Of a DNA stretch of 40,777 nt, positions 32,167 through 40,768 are shown piece by piece. The stretch's first letter is position 1; every line of letters begins with the position of its first letter. The stretch lies in NCBI GenBank assembly GCA_937858705.1, contig CALLZM010000014.1, positions 1-40,777 of the forward strand. Reading direction: 5' to 3'. Source of the stretch: an uncultured Candidatus Saccharibacteria bacterium. Its GTDB lineage: Bacteria > Patescibacteriota > Saccharimonadia > Saccharimonadales > Saccharimonadaceae. The notes beneath the pieces are model-generated. The model saw only the letters and a list, made by a program, of their open reading frames with translations. It was not told where the DNA came from and did no database searches. Position numbers and translations under genes: made by a program.

Positions 32167-32796
32167 ATGAGCAGTAAAAAAGAGCCTTTGAGGTGGTTTG
32201 AAAAATGGCGACAAGTGAAAACTTGGCAGCTGTTGGCATTGATGGTGCTATTTTTCTACATATCGGCAACTTTTTTGCGTCTCAATAATGTTGGCATGGA
32301 TGAACGGCGCAGCGCGGTGGTCTCGGCTGACAAGGTGGGTGATGCCGATGTTATTCAGAATAGATTGTACGATTTACAACAATATAGTCTTTCTCACATG
32401 AATGCCACAACGGGCGATATCTATTTGAAGTATAAATATGGTCGAGATGTGGAGGTACTTGTAAAAGAAGTAGAAGAATCAAACAAGCCATATAAGAATA
32501 TTTTTAAAGAATCGGATACGATATGTAAGGGGCGATTCTACGGATATTCACAGGAATATGTACAATGTGTAAATAGTGAACTTGCAAAATATCCTAGTAT
32601 GAAAAATCCTATTACGGATATCGCTTTTCCAAATCCCGATCTTTATAAACATAGCTTTCTTTCACCTCTGTGGTCATTTGATTTTGCTGGTATATCAGTG
32701 CTAGTTCTTTTCGTTCTCATCATAGCAGTCGTAGTGAAAATTATCACTAGTGTTGTACTAATAATTATGCTAAAAAGGCAGTATCGGCAAGTTTAG
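32167..32796 (+). CDS. Two-span membrane protein of unknown function
   Basis: A 209-aa protein with membrane segments at about residues 21-37 and 174-203 flanking an extracytoplasmic domain of about 135 residues with two Cys (TICKGR, QCVNSE). This is a topology seen in sensor or anchoring proteins. The ATG at 32167 is chosen because a GGTGGG and an AAGGAG lie upstream and the longer frame crosses the murC promoter. I recognise no family. Confidence 0.6.
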   Translation: MSSKKEPLRWFEKWRQVKTWQLLALMVLFFYISATFLRLNNVGMDERRSAVVSADKVGDADVIQNRLYDLQQYSLSHMNATTGDIYLKYKYGRDVEVLVKEVEESNKPYKNIFKESDTICKGRFYGYSQEYVQCVNSELAKYPSMKNPITDIAFPNPDLYKHSFLSPLWSFDFAGISVLVLFVLIIAVVVKIITSVVLIIMLKRQYRQV

Positions 32797-32799
32797 GTG

Positions 32800-32828
32800 T
32801 TGACAGAGGCCACTTGAGGCGATACTCT
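32800..32828 (+). promoter_or_regulatory. Sigma70-type promoter of the 32866 gene
   Basis: -35 TTGACA (32800-32805, perfect), 17-nt spacer, -10 TACTCT (32823-32828). A leader of about 30 nt with the SD AGGAGG follows. Confidence 0.7.
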
Positions 32829-32865
32829 AGAGATGTAAGATCACATAATAGGAGGTAAAGACAAC

Positions 32866-33072
32866 ATGGCTTACAAGCACACAAATTCAAAGGGCGTAAC
32901 TTATTACTTGCATAAAACAGATGTCACTCTTCGAGGCGGCAAGTCACAAACTATCTACTTTTTCGCTAAGGTAGAAAAGAATGATAAGGGTGAACCAACT
33001 GATTTGCCAGCAGATCGCGTAGTAAAAGAAAACCCACGCAACGGTTTCTTGACAGTTTCTAAGAAAAAATAG
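32866..33072 (+). CDS. Small basic conserved protein, probably highly expressed
   Basis: A 68-aa basic soluble protein: YKHTNSKGVTYYLHKTDVTL, GGKSQTIYFFAKVEK, and a C-terminal NPRNGFLTVSKKK. The pattern is of short beta strands; there are no Cys and no membrane segment. It recurs in Saccharibacteria as far as I remember, without assigned function. It has its own perfect -35, a strong SD (GGAGG, 11 nt upstream of the ATG) and a terminator, an expression set-up typical of an abundant protein. A nucleic-acid-binding role would fit the charge but is unproven. Confidence 0.75.
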   Translation: MAYKHTNSKGVTYYLHKTDVTLRGGKSQTIYFFAKVEKNDKGEPTDLPADRVVKENPRNGFLTVSKKK

Positions 33073-33124
33073 TTGCAATATAAGCACTGCCGTTGTACCA
33101 TAAGAGTACAAACAAACAGGTGCC

Positions 33125-33160
33125 AACCCCCGGTCTAAGGCCGGGGGTTATTGATTTTTT
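33125..33160 (+). terminator. Intrinsic terminator of the 32866 gene
   Basis: A 9-bp stem AACCCCCGG/CCGGGGGTT with a 7-nt loop, followed by ATTGATTTTTT. Confidence 0.8.
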
Positions 33161-33173
33161 ATATGAAATGTGC

Positions 33174-33179
33174 TACAAT
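33174..33179 (+). promoter_or_regulatory. Extended -10 box of the 33187 gene
   Basis: TGC-TACAAT, 7 nt before the ATG. Confidence 0.6.
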
Positions 33180-33186
33180 ATTAAGC

Positions 33187-33984
33187 ATGACTAGAAACGG
33201 TTCTGGCAAGCTTAACGGCATCCCTTATGGAAAGGTTCGTCCTGGAGGGCTTGTTGACTATCCGGTAGTTGCAGGTACGGGCACTCGAGAAAAGCCAACA
33301 ACTACACACATATCGAAATCTACTAATTCGGGTGAAAAACAACGAACGGAGCAGCAAGAACACTTGCGGGTTATGCTGGAAGAGCATGGCTTTATACCGA
33401 CGAGCAATGAAGAGCTTTCCATGGCTTACTCTATCCATTCGGTCTACGAGCGTCATTTGGGCGCCGCTAGCTATCTAAACAGGATACTTTTACATCAAAA
33501 TAAATCGGTTTCACAAAATCCTCGAGAGGCATTATTTAAAAAAGTAGACAATACGGCGGGATATATCTGTGGATCGAAAAATGCATTGGCTGCGTTCGAT
33601 GGTATTATCGATAGAACGCTCAATAGCCCGTTTACGAATAACGGCGAGAACGGGACGGAGTCTCTAGTAGAGGAAATGGCCGGTGAATCGGTGTCGATTG
33701 TGGGGCTGAGAGCTATAATGCGAGATAGGAAGGTTGCCGAGTTGTTGACCAGTCATGAATCTCAGAGACTAAAGCTCGAAAACCCTACTAGCCGATATGA
33801 TATTCGGAAAAGTTTTACCGGTATGAGTCACAGCGAGCTATTGTCGCGAGCACTTGCTGTACAAGGGCAGATGGAAAAAAGACTGGAATTTTGGATTAAA
33901 GCATTGAGGCAGTTTGAGGACCATCGCGCAGTTACACCCAAGGTGCGTATGCATTTGCAGCGGCTCGGTTTGTCGGAAAAATAA
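33187..33984 (+). CDS. Hypothetical helical protein
   Basis: A 265-aa soluble protein. The first 60 residues are polar and probably disordered; the rest is mainly helical (EEHGFIPTSNEELSMAYSIH, then LLSRALAVQGQMEKRLEFWIK). There is no signal, membrane segment or catalytic motif. The ATG at 33187 is selected by the TACAAT box 7 nt upstream. It stands alone between two terminators. I recognise no family. Confidence 0.5.
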   Translation: MTRNGSGKLNGIPYGKVRPGGLVDYPVVAGTGTREKPTTTHISKSTNSGEKQRTEQQEHLRVMLEEHGFIPTSNEELSMAYSIHSVYERHLGAASYLNRILLHQNKSVSQNPREALFKKVDNTAGYICGSKNALAAFDGIIDRTLNSPFTNNGENGTESLVEEMAGESVSIVGLRAIMRDRKVAELLTSHESQRLKLENPTSRYDIRKSFTGMSHSELLSRALAVQGQMEKRLEFWIKALRQFEDHRAVTPKVRMHLQRLGLSEK

Positions 33985-34003
33985 AACACTCCAAATCGGA
34001 GTG
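33976..34003 (-). terminator. Terminator downstream of tRNA-Met
   Basis: A perfect 6-bp stem CACTCC/GGAGTG (33987-34003) with a 5-nt loop. On the minus strand it is followed by TTTTATTTTT. Confidence 0.65.
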
Positions 34004-34009
34004 CTATTG

Positions 34010-34085
34010 TGGTGGGGGTGGCTGGGATTGAACCAGCGACCAACAGGTTATGAGCCCGCTGCTCTGACCGCTGAGCTACACCCCC
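34010..34085 (-). tRNA. tRNA-Met (elongator type, anticodon CAT), CCA encoded
   Basis: The acceptor GGGGGTG/CACCCCC, D-stem GCTC/GAGC, anticodon loop CTCATAA, T-loop TTCAATC and an encoded CCA are present. The fully paired position 1-72 distinguishes it from the initiator at 34627. A tRNA-Ile with CAU modified to lysidine cannot be excluded by anticodon alone. Confidence 0.9.
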
Positions 34086-34131
34086 ACGAGGGTTTACTTG
34101 CCATATTATAGCTTAAATTTTCGTTTAGCGC

Positions 34132-34137
34132 TACAAT
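34132..34137 (+). promoter_or_regulatory. -10 box of the 34151 gene
   Basis: TACAAT, 13 nt before the chosen ATG. Confidence 0.5.
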
Positions 34138-34150
34138 AGTGACAGTAATT

Positions 34151-34600
34151 ATGAAAAGAAACATCAACCTCAATCGGCTATGGTACAAGCTGAAGCACCA
34201 GTATTTTACACTTAACCATGCGGTTATAGCGGTTGCGGCACTCATGGCTATTGGCTGGGCATGGGGGTCAATATCAGTCATGCAGCGCAATTATGAGCTC
34301 CAGCGAAAGCTTGATACGAAGGAGCGGCAATTGCAGTTGGTGCAACTAGAAGTAGAGCTGGCGAAATACCAAAAACGATATCATGAAAGTAATGAATTTA
34401 AAGAACTAGCAGCGAGGCAGTATCTTGGCTTGGCAAATCCTGGTGAAAGTGTCATGTTTTTGCCGCCAAATAGCCAAAAAGTGCTCGATGAGTCAAAAAC
34501 CGAGCAGCAGCGGCAAACTGTTGCGGCACCGGAGCTATCGAATATTGAGCAATGGGTGAATTTTTTGCTGGGTCGAAACACGAGGGTTGCAGAAGAGTGA
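34151..34600 (+). CDS. FtsB/DivIC-like septum formation protein
   Basis: A 149-aa bitopic protein. A cytoplasmic stretch of about 23 residues is followed by one membrane segment (HAVIAVAALMAIGWAWGSI, about 23-41), then a coiled coil (YELQRKLDTKERQLQLVQLE and following) and a LAARQYLGLANPGE segment like the conserved end of FtsB/DivIC. A C-terminal tail of about 40 residues is poorly ordered. The family scaffolds the division septum with FtsL and FtsQ. The ATG at 34151 is preferred over the GTG at 34139, which would lie only 1 nt after the -10 box. Confidence 0.65.
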   Translation: MKRNINLNRLWYKLKHQYFTLNHAVIAVAALMAIGWAWGSISVMQRNYELQRKLDTKERQLQLVQLEVELAKYQKRYHESNEFKELAARQYLGLANPGESVMFLPPNSQKVLDESKTEQQRQTVAAPELSNIEQWVNFLLGRNTRVAEE

Positions 34601-34615
34601 TTTTTTTGCTACAAT
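34587..34615 (+). promoter_or_regulatory. Promoter of tRNA-fMet
   Basis: -35-like TTGCAG (34587-34592), 17 nt, extended -10 TGC-TACAAT (34610-34615); the tRNA begins 12 nt later. Confidence 0.6.
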
Positions 34616-34626
34616 AACTATCGTAT

Positions 34627-36262
<1,636 letters not shown>

Positions 36263-36455
36263 CTTTGGAACCAGTATACACTAATTGTTCTTTTGCTAAC
36301 AGATGTAGAGAATGAATAAGCTCTCTTACCTGGTCGTCATTCATAGATTTTGCCGCTGAGCCTAATATTCTCCGAGCTTTCTGAACACTGACGACAAGTG
36401 AGCCTACTTTCACAGGACTGTTGTCGTCTGAATGCAGCTTGTAAACCATATCTTT

Positions 36456-36461
36456 ATGGTA
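36456..36461 (-). promoter_or_regulatory. -10 box of the accessory/recombinase operon
   Basis: TACCAT, 6 nt before the ATG at 36449. Confidence 0.4.
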
Positions 36462-36503
36462 TGTTTGCAGGAGTCTAAAATCTCTGGGGTATATTTAGGC
36501 TAT

Positions 36504-37109
36504 TTATAGCCCCTCGACAATGTTACGATAGTATTTCCTAAAATCGTTTTCACTCATCGTTGGTGGTTTACCCTCATAACCCTCAAGTTTTTTGTGGGAG
36601 TAGTCGTCGAATATATCCGCCATCTTTCTACCATTGAGTACGTACTGGCGATGTATGCAAAACGCCAGCTCTGGGTTTATAGACTGCTTGCCACCAGTGC
36701 CACCAATCTCTCGCTGTACGTCTTTTACGGCTTTCCAAACAGCTTTAATATCCGCCAGTGTTGTCTTGTGGCTAAAACGCATTACAACTTCATCACCATC
36801 CTGTTTGATGTGTGGCATATACTTCATACCATACGCCGCTGGAGCCTTGGCTGTGAGTAGCAGTCGTAGTGCGTTCTCTTTGCTTATATTGAACACCTCG
36901 CTTACCTCGTCGGCACAGGAGTATACTTTACGAGCATTCTCATCATCGCCCTCGACTCGCTTGAGTAGTCCGTATATGCCCATAAATACATTCTTAAGGT
37001 GCTTTTGCTCAATTGCTTCAAACTCTGAACTACGTCGTATATTCGCTAAAAGCACGTCCTGATTTCCCCTCAGGTTGGGGAGGTATGTGTGGTGGGTTTT
37101 GTCGGACAT
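36504..37109 (-). CDS. Element-encoded protein of unknown function next to the hairpin array
   Basis: A 201-aa soluble protein rich in K, R and E. The N-terminal half is helical (SEFEAIEQKHLKNVFMGIYG), the middle has DEVSEVFNISKENALRLLL, a possible helix-turn-helix, and the end reads GYEGKPPTMSENDFRKYYRN. There is no membrane segment. The ATG at 37109 is chosen because TATAAT lies 9 nt upstream; the longer frame to 37205 runs through two hairpins of the array. Its promoter sits at the edge of the hairpin array, making it a candidate hairpin-binding or replication protein. This is inference only. Confidence 0.5.
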   Translation of the reverse strand: MSDKTHHTYLPNLRGNQDVLLANIRRSSEFEAIEQKHLKNVFMGIYGLLKRVEGDDENARKVYSCADEVSEVFNISKENALRLLLTAKAPAAYGMKYMPHIKQDGDEVVMRFSHKTTLADIKAVWKAVKDVQREIGGTGGKQSINPELAFCIHRQYVLNGRKMADIFDDYSHKKLEGYEGKPPTMSENDFRKYYRNIVEGL

Positions 37110-37118
37110 AGTGCCTTT

Positions 37119-37124
37119 ATTATA
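37119..37124 (-). promoter_or_regulatory. -10 box of the 36504 gene
   Basis: TATAAT, 9 nt before the ATG at 37109 and 8 nt from hairpin 1 of the array. Confidence 0.55.
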
Positions 37125-37132
37125 CCCGAACT

Positions 37133-37425
37133 GCCTACCTGCTTCGTAGTAGGCGAGAGGCTGTTTACCGTCTTGCTTTGTAGACGGTGGCGGCACTGAT
37201 TTCACATCTTGCTTCGTAGATGTATTACAGAGGTTATCTATCTTGCTTTGAGGATGGACGTACCCCTGTTACTGATTGATGTAGCATTTACATCATAAAT
37301 GTACAGCCTCACCCATAAAGCTATCAGTAACTACCGCCTCCGCCTGCTTGCTTTGTAGCAGGCGAGGTATCTTGCTTCGTAGATACCTCATCATAGTTTC
37401 ACATCTTGCTTTGTAGACGTGAAAC
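37133..37425. repeat. Array of seven hairpins with constant 10-nt loop and variable stems
   Basis: Units: 37133-37154, 37167-37188, 37204-37223, 37238-37257, 37341-37364, 37364-37389, 37396-37425. The plus-strand loop is TTGCTTTGTA or TTGCTTCGTA in five units, CTGCTTCGTA in unit 1 and TTGCTTTGAG in unit 4. Stems are 5-10 bp, differ in sequence and remain complementary: for example GCCTAC, ACCGTC, CGCCTGC and GAGGTATC each face their own reverse complement. Unit 4 has a G-U pair and unit 7 one A-C mismatch. Between units 4 and 5 lies a nested structure: GTTACTGAT/ATCAGTAAC (37268-37331) enclosing TGATGTA/TACATCA (37277-37295). The 220-nt stretch without a gene (37206-37427) holds nothing else. 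Confidence 0.85.
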
Positions 37426-37427
37426 CA

Positions 37428-38330
37428 CTAGTAACAGGACTTACTTCTATACTCGCTTTGAGATGCATTGTAGCTCGCATACGCATTATTCTGCTGCGTA
37501 ACTAACGGTGATTTCTCTGTCGTAAGTCGCTGCCGCTCGCTGCTTCGCCAGGCGTCGAGCTGGCCTTGTGTTCCTGTAAATCCTGGCGGTCGTGCAGTCG
37601 ATATATTTCGTAGCTGCGTATCGATCGCATTTACTTTATTTCGTGCCTCCTGATAACTTGCATACAAACTGTCTACCTCCGCTTTTTTAGCAGAACACCA
37701 CTGGGTATCTACTGCTGGCTGAGTGCTGCTGTTGCCTTGCGATGGATTGCTATGGTTACTTGGATTGCTTGGTATACTTGAGCCATTCCCTGAGGGGCTA
37801 GAGTCTGAACTATATTGACTAGAGCTGCCTGAGCTTGATGGCGTGTAATCGTAGGAGTTATTAGATAGATATGTGTCTTTGTACTCATCAGACGAGTCAA
37901 TAGCACTCTTACGAGCCGACTCGATGGATAGGCGATTGGTTGCACTATTTTCATCAGGGTATGTATCGTAGCACGCTAAATGTGCGTCATATCCAGCTAT
38001 GAGTTTTGGGTAGAAGTTAGGGTCGCTCTCCTCTGGCGTTTCGTGGTTGTTCCACGCATCATCTACGCACTGCTCTAGTTGTGTCATCTCATTACTGTTT
38101 GGCTGTGATGTGTTTGCCGTATGTACCGTCTCGTCTGATTGATTGCCCAGGTAGGCATACGCTCCGTACCCAATACCAGTAATGACAATAAGGGCGATAA
38201 GAACCTTAAATAATGGCTTAAACTTTTCAAACTTACTATCCTCAAACCCTGAGGCAAAATCATTATCAATAAAGCTACTGCCTCCAGTAGGCTTTACGTC
38301 TTCGCTGCGTCTCTTGTTTTGTATTTTCAT
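37428..38330 (-). CDS. Membrane-anchored protein with Ser-rich linker
   Basis: A 300-aa protein. A cytoplasmic N-terminus of about 40 residues is followed by one membrane segment (LFKVLIALIVITGIGYGAYAYLG, about 40-62). A domain with two or three Cys follows (EQCVDDAWNNHETPEE, AHLACYDTYP), then a serine/asparagine/proline-rich linker (about 165-210), and a C-terminal helical part (WCSAKKAEVDSLYASYQEAR) ending SKSCY. The four or five Cys could form disulfides outside the cell. It starts 2 nt after the preceding gene, so the two form an operon. Surface exposure or entry exclusion is conceivable; no family is recognised. Confidence 0.6.
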   Translation of the reverse strand: MKIQNKRRSEDVKPTGGSSFIDNDFASGFEDSKFEKFKPLFKVLIALIVITGIGYGAYAYLGNQSDETVHTANTSQPNSNEMTQLEQCVDDAWNNHETPEESDPNFYPKLIAGYDAHLACYDTYPDENSATNRLSIESARKSAIDSSDEYKDTYLSNNSYDYTPSSSGSSSQYSSDSSPSGNGSSIPSNPSNHSNPSQGNSSTQPAVDTQWCSAKKAEVDSLYASYQEARNKVNAIDTQLRNISTARPPGFTGTQGQLDAWRSSERQRLTTEKSPLVTQQNNAYASYNASQSEYRSKSCY

Positions 38331-38332
38331 AT

Positions 38333-38623
38333 TTATAGCCCCCTAGCTCCTGTTCTTAGCTTGTATGCATTGAAGTAATTGTCTGTAGATATTTCATAAC
38401 CAGGCGTGCCGAGCTTATCACAGCCTGCTTCGGCCTCACTCCAGCCCTCACGCTTTGCTTCGGCTCTACACTCGACCCTTGCACTAGTAACTCGCAGGGC
38501 GTCGTTATAGTCTGCTTTATCTTTAGCTTGTGAGAAGAGTAGCCAGCCAACCAGCACGATAGCACCGATAACAAACCAAGCCCAAACAGCACCCTTATCT
38601 TTTTGCACGTATTTCGTCTGCAT
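38333..38623 (-). CDS. Small single-pass membrane protein
   Basis: A 96-aa protein with a membrane segment at about residues 12-30 (VWAWFVIGAIVLVGWLLF), then a charged extracytoplasmic part with two Cys (RVECRAEAK, EAGCDKLG). The ATG at 38623 is favoured by a GGAGG 12 nt upstream; the ATG at 38635 is too close to that SD. It forms an operon with the 37428 protein. Unknown function. Confidence 0.5.
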   Translation of the reverse strand: MQTKYVQKDKGAVWAWFVIGAIVLVGWLLFSQAKDKADYNDALRVTSARVECRAEAKREGWSEAEAGCDKLGTPGYEISTDNYFNAYKLRTGARGL

Positions 38624-38707
38624 AGCAACGGCCATCCTCCGTATTACTCGATAGTGAAATAATGACAGCAAACTAAAAAGCTCGCCACCAGTGAAGCCGA
38701 AGCTCCC

Positions 38708-38779
38708 ATAACCGTTTCCAGTTATGACTATCGCAAAATAGAACTCTGATGACGAGCTGTTATTTTGCGATAGATTTTT
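38708..38779. repeat. Two hairpins between divergent element genes
   Basis: A small hairpin CATAAC/GTTATG (about 38708-38726) is followed by a 13-bp perfect inverted repeat (CTATCGCAAAATA arm, 38728-38740 and 38761-38773) with a 20-nt loop, then ATTTTTG on the plus strand. It could be a terminator-like structure, an operator or a small RNA. No plus-strand gene precedes it. Confidence 0.6.
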
Positions 38780-38844
38780 GACAACCGTGCCGCCAGTAGC
38801 GGGTTAGGTTGTATGGGGTTATTATAGCATTCAATAGGGTATTG

Positions 38845-38850
38845 TATGAT
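38845..38850 (+). promoter_or_regulatory. -10 box of the 38857 operon
   Basis: TATGAT, 6 nt before the ATG at 38857. Confidence 0.45.
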
Positions 38851-38856
38851 ATAGAT

Positions 38857-39525
38857 ATGACTAGACAAAAAGCGGATAACGATGACTTAGCAGAAATCTC
38901 GGAGGTGTTGATAGATAAAGCATCAAAGGGCTTCCTCGATGCCTTTCTGGGTGAAAATGCAGCTGATTTTATAGAGTCGGTCCCAGCTGGTAAATTAACG
39001 TTAGCTATCGGTAAGCTCTTTGTTTCTGCGAAAGACCACCATAGGACCAAGATGCTTCGAGCATTCCTGAGTGGTATGCAGAGTGGGGGCAAATCATTTG
39101 ATGAGTTCAAAGAACTAGATGAGAATATGAAAAATGATTTACGTGGACTCGTGCTCGCACAATTAGATCTGCAGACGGATGAACGACAAGCAGAAGCAGT
39201 GGGTCTTATCGTAGATGCATACCTAGCTAAGAAAGTGGATTGGCTGATTTTTATCGGCATTGCTTCCGAGATAAAGAATACAAACCCACTGCTATATTAT
39301 TTCTCCGTCGATAGTTTGATGATTGACAAGATGCACACAAACTTCGGTAAACCTGTAATCAAGGGTAATGTAAAGCTGTTGCCAGCGGTTTTTTACAGTA
39401 CTTCCGCAACGGAAGGCAGTCACGGCTGGAGTGCAGTACCAGGGACAGTAGATCACCCTACGGCAATGGGAGAGGCATTCTTTAAGTATGTTTATGAACC
39501 AATGTCTGAAAAGTATCAGATATGA
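38857..39525 (+). CDS. Unrecognised protein, first gene of a two-gene element operon
   Basis: A 222-aa soluble protein. The first 130 residues are helical (KLTLAIGKLFVSAKDHHRTK, then QLDLQTDERQAEAVGLIVDA), the last 60 more strand-like, ending HPTAMGEAFFKYVYEPM, which resembles a winged-helix end. The layout recalls prophage-borne helical proteins with a C-terminal LG element, but I cannot name a family. The ATG at 38857 lies 6 nt after TATGAT; the upstream frame crosses that box. It is coupled to the next gene by ATGA. Confidence 0.55.
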   Translation: MTRQKADNDDLAEISEVLIDKASKGFLDAFLGENAADFIESVPAGKLTLAIGKLFVSAKDHHRTKMLRAFLSGMQSGGKSFDEFKELDENMKNDLRGLVLAQLDLQTDERQAEAVGLIVDAYLAKKVDWLIFIGIASEIKNTNPLLYYFSVDSLMIDKMHTNFGKPVIKGNVKLLPAVFYSTSATEGSHGWSAVPGTVDHPTAMGEAFFKYVYEPMSEKYQI

Positions 39526-40280
39526 TTGACCAGGAACGATTACATACAACTATCTTTGCAAAGCAGACGACAGAAGATAGTAAAAGTATGGCTCTAAGGT
39601 TGCAGGCGGCACAAAAAGCGGGTGAGCAATTAAAGTCCAGCGAACGAGAGGAGTATATCCACCAGGTGGCAGACTCTTTCCTGGAGATACAAGATGCTGT
39701 TGATTGCCTAGATATGGCAGAGGTGTTTTTAAAAAGCTACTCCGTATCGAAATCTTGGAAGGATCGTTATGATCAACACCACTACTTTCGATATCACTAT
39801 GAGTCTTGGGTATTAAATGCAATTAAAGTTTATGAGAGGATACTCATTCTCGTTAATAGTGTTTACTGGCTAGAAATACCCCACAAAGAAATTACATTTT
39901 TAACAGTTTCACAGCACCCGAAGCTGCAGAATACAAAGACACTACTGTTGCTAAATAAAGTACACGGTGCGTTGAGTCAATTGCAGGCTCTCAAGAACAC
40001 TGTTTTCCATCGTTATGCGTATACAGATGATGATCTGCGAACGATCAAGATATTTAGTATGCTGGCTAGGCACGGTAAGGATAAGGAACGAGTACAATTT
40101 GCCAATATAGCAAAAGTACAAATGAGATCGATTTACTTACCAGAAAAGCGTAAAGAAATAGAGAGTAACAATAAACAGATACTTAAGATCGTAGACTCGA
40201 TCTTCAACGCACTTGAACTACCTTACATCGAGCGTAGAGACGCCCTTGATAGTACCTTGCAGCTAAAACAAAAAACTTAG
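39522..40280 (+). CDS. Unrecognised helical protein, possible HEPN-like fold
   Basis: A 252-aa protein, almost entirely helical. RYHYESWVLNAIKVYERILILVN and LNKVHGALSQLQALKNTVFHRYAY recall the layout of HEPN (Cthe2314-like) proteins, where the second motif is R-x4-6-H; here a Lys or nothing stands in for the Arg, so RNase activity is doubtful. It follows the 38857 gene with an ATGA overlap; together they may be a defence or toxin-antitoxin-type pair carried by the element (speculative). Confidence 0.5.
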   Translation: MIDQERLHTTIFAKQTTEDSKSMALRLQAAQKAGEQLKSSEREEYIHQVADSFLEIQDAVDCLDMAEVFLKSYSVSKSWKDRYDQHHYFRYHYESWVLNAIKVYERILILVNSVYWLEIPHKEITFLTVSQHPKLQNTKTLLLLNKVHGALSQLQALKNTVFHRYAYTDDDLRTIKIFSMLARHGKDKERVQFANIAKVQMRSIYLPEKRKEIESNNKQILKIVDSIFNALELPYIERRDALDSTLQLKQKT

Positions 40281-40285
40281 AACGG

Positions 40286-40768
40286 CTACAGCCAAAGGGC
40301 TTTTTCCTTGTCGGTAAGTAGTACGTATTTATATTGGTCTAATTTATCTAGGTATATGGTTTTAGCAAAAGCAATATTCTCTTGTGGAGATGCCATATTC
40401 TCCATCGGAGCTAGCCACGGCTGAAGGCTTTTTCCATTATCTAAAGTCTCGCTCAGTGACTTGGCTGCAACATCGCAAATGACTCGTAAGCTCTCATACG
40501 TATCTGAGCTATTATCGGTCAGCTTATTCTCTACCCTCACCAATGTGAAGTCTACTAGGTAACGCTTTTGATTAGACGAGCCGCCCCAGACCCTCAAAAT
40601 AGGTTGATCTGCTTTGAAGTAGGTAGTCCAGTATGCTCGGTTTTCGTACTCAACTTTAGATAGCCGAATTGGCTCTATAGACTTGTCTTGTAGTTGGTAT
40701 GAAAATTCATTACCAATTGTAAATTTGTCACTGTCATATTTGTAGAATGGTAAACCAAGTAATATCAT
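40286..40768 (-). CDS. Hypothetical protein
   Basis: A 160-aa soluble protein, convergent with the 39522 gene after 5 nt. Strand-rich first half (FSYQLQDKSIEPIRLSKVEY, YLVDFTLVRVENK), helical second half ending DQYKYVLLTDKEKALWL. No motif recognised. The ATG at 40768 is preceded by only 9 nt of window, so an upstream start is possible. Confidence 0.45.
   Translation of the reverse strand: MILLGLPFYKYDSDKFTIGNEFSYQLQDKSIEPIRLSKVEYENRAYWTTYFKADQPILRVWGGSSNQKRYLVDFTLVRVENKLTDNSSDTYESLRVICDVAAKSLSETLDNGKSLQPWLAPMENMASPQENIAFAKTIYLDKLDQYKYVLLTDKEKALWL

Noticed and set aside
33914-34111. ORF of 65 codons across tRNA-Met
   Set aside because: It is a tRNA antisense frame (GLNQRPTGYEPAALT) and has no promoter of its own.
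37110-37205. N-terminal extension of the 36504 gene
   Set aside because: The extra 32 codons run through two hairpins of the array and start upstream of a TATAAT box that suits the ATG at 37109.
37133-37425. CRISPR array
   Set aside because: The common part is only 10-14 nt, units are themselves hairpins with different stems, spacing is irregular and no cas genes are near.
37133-37425. Series of intrinsic terminators
   Set aside because: No T-runs follow the stems on either strand, and the loop, not the stem, is conserved.
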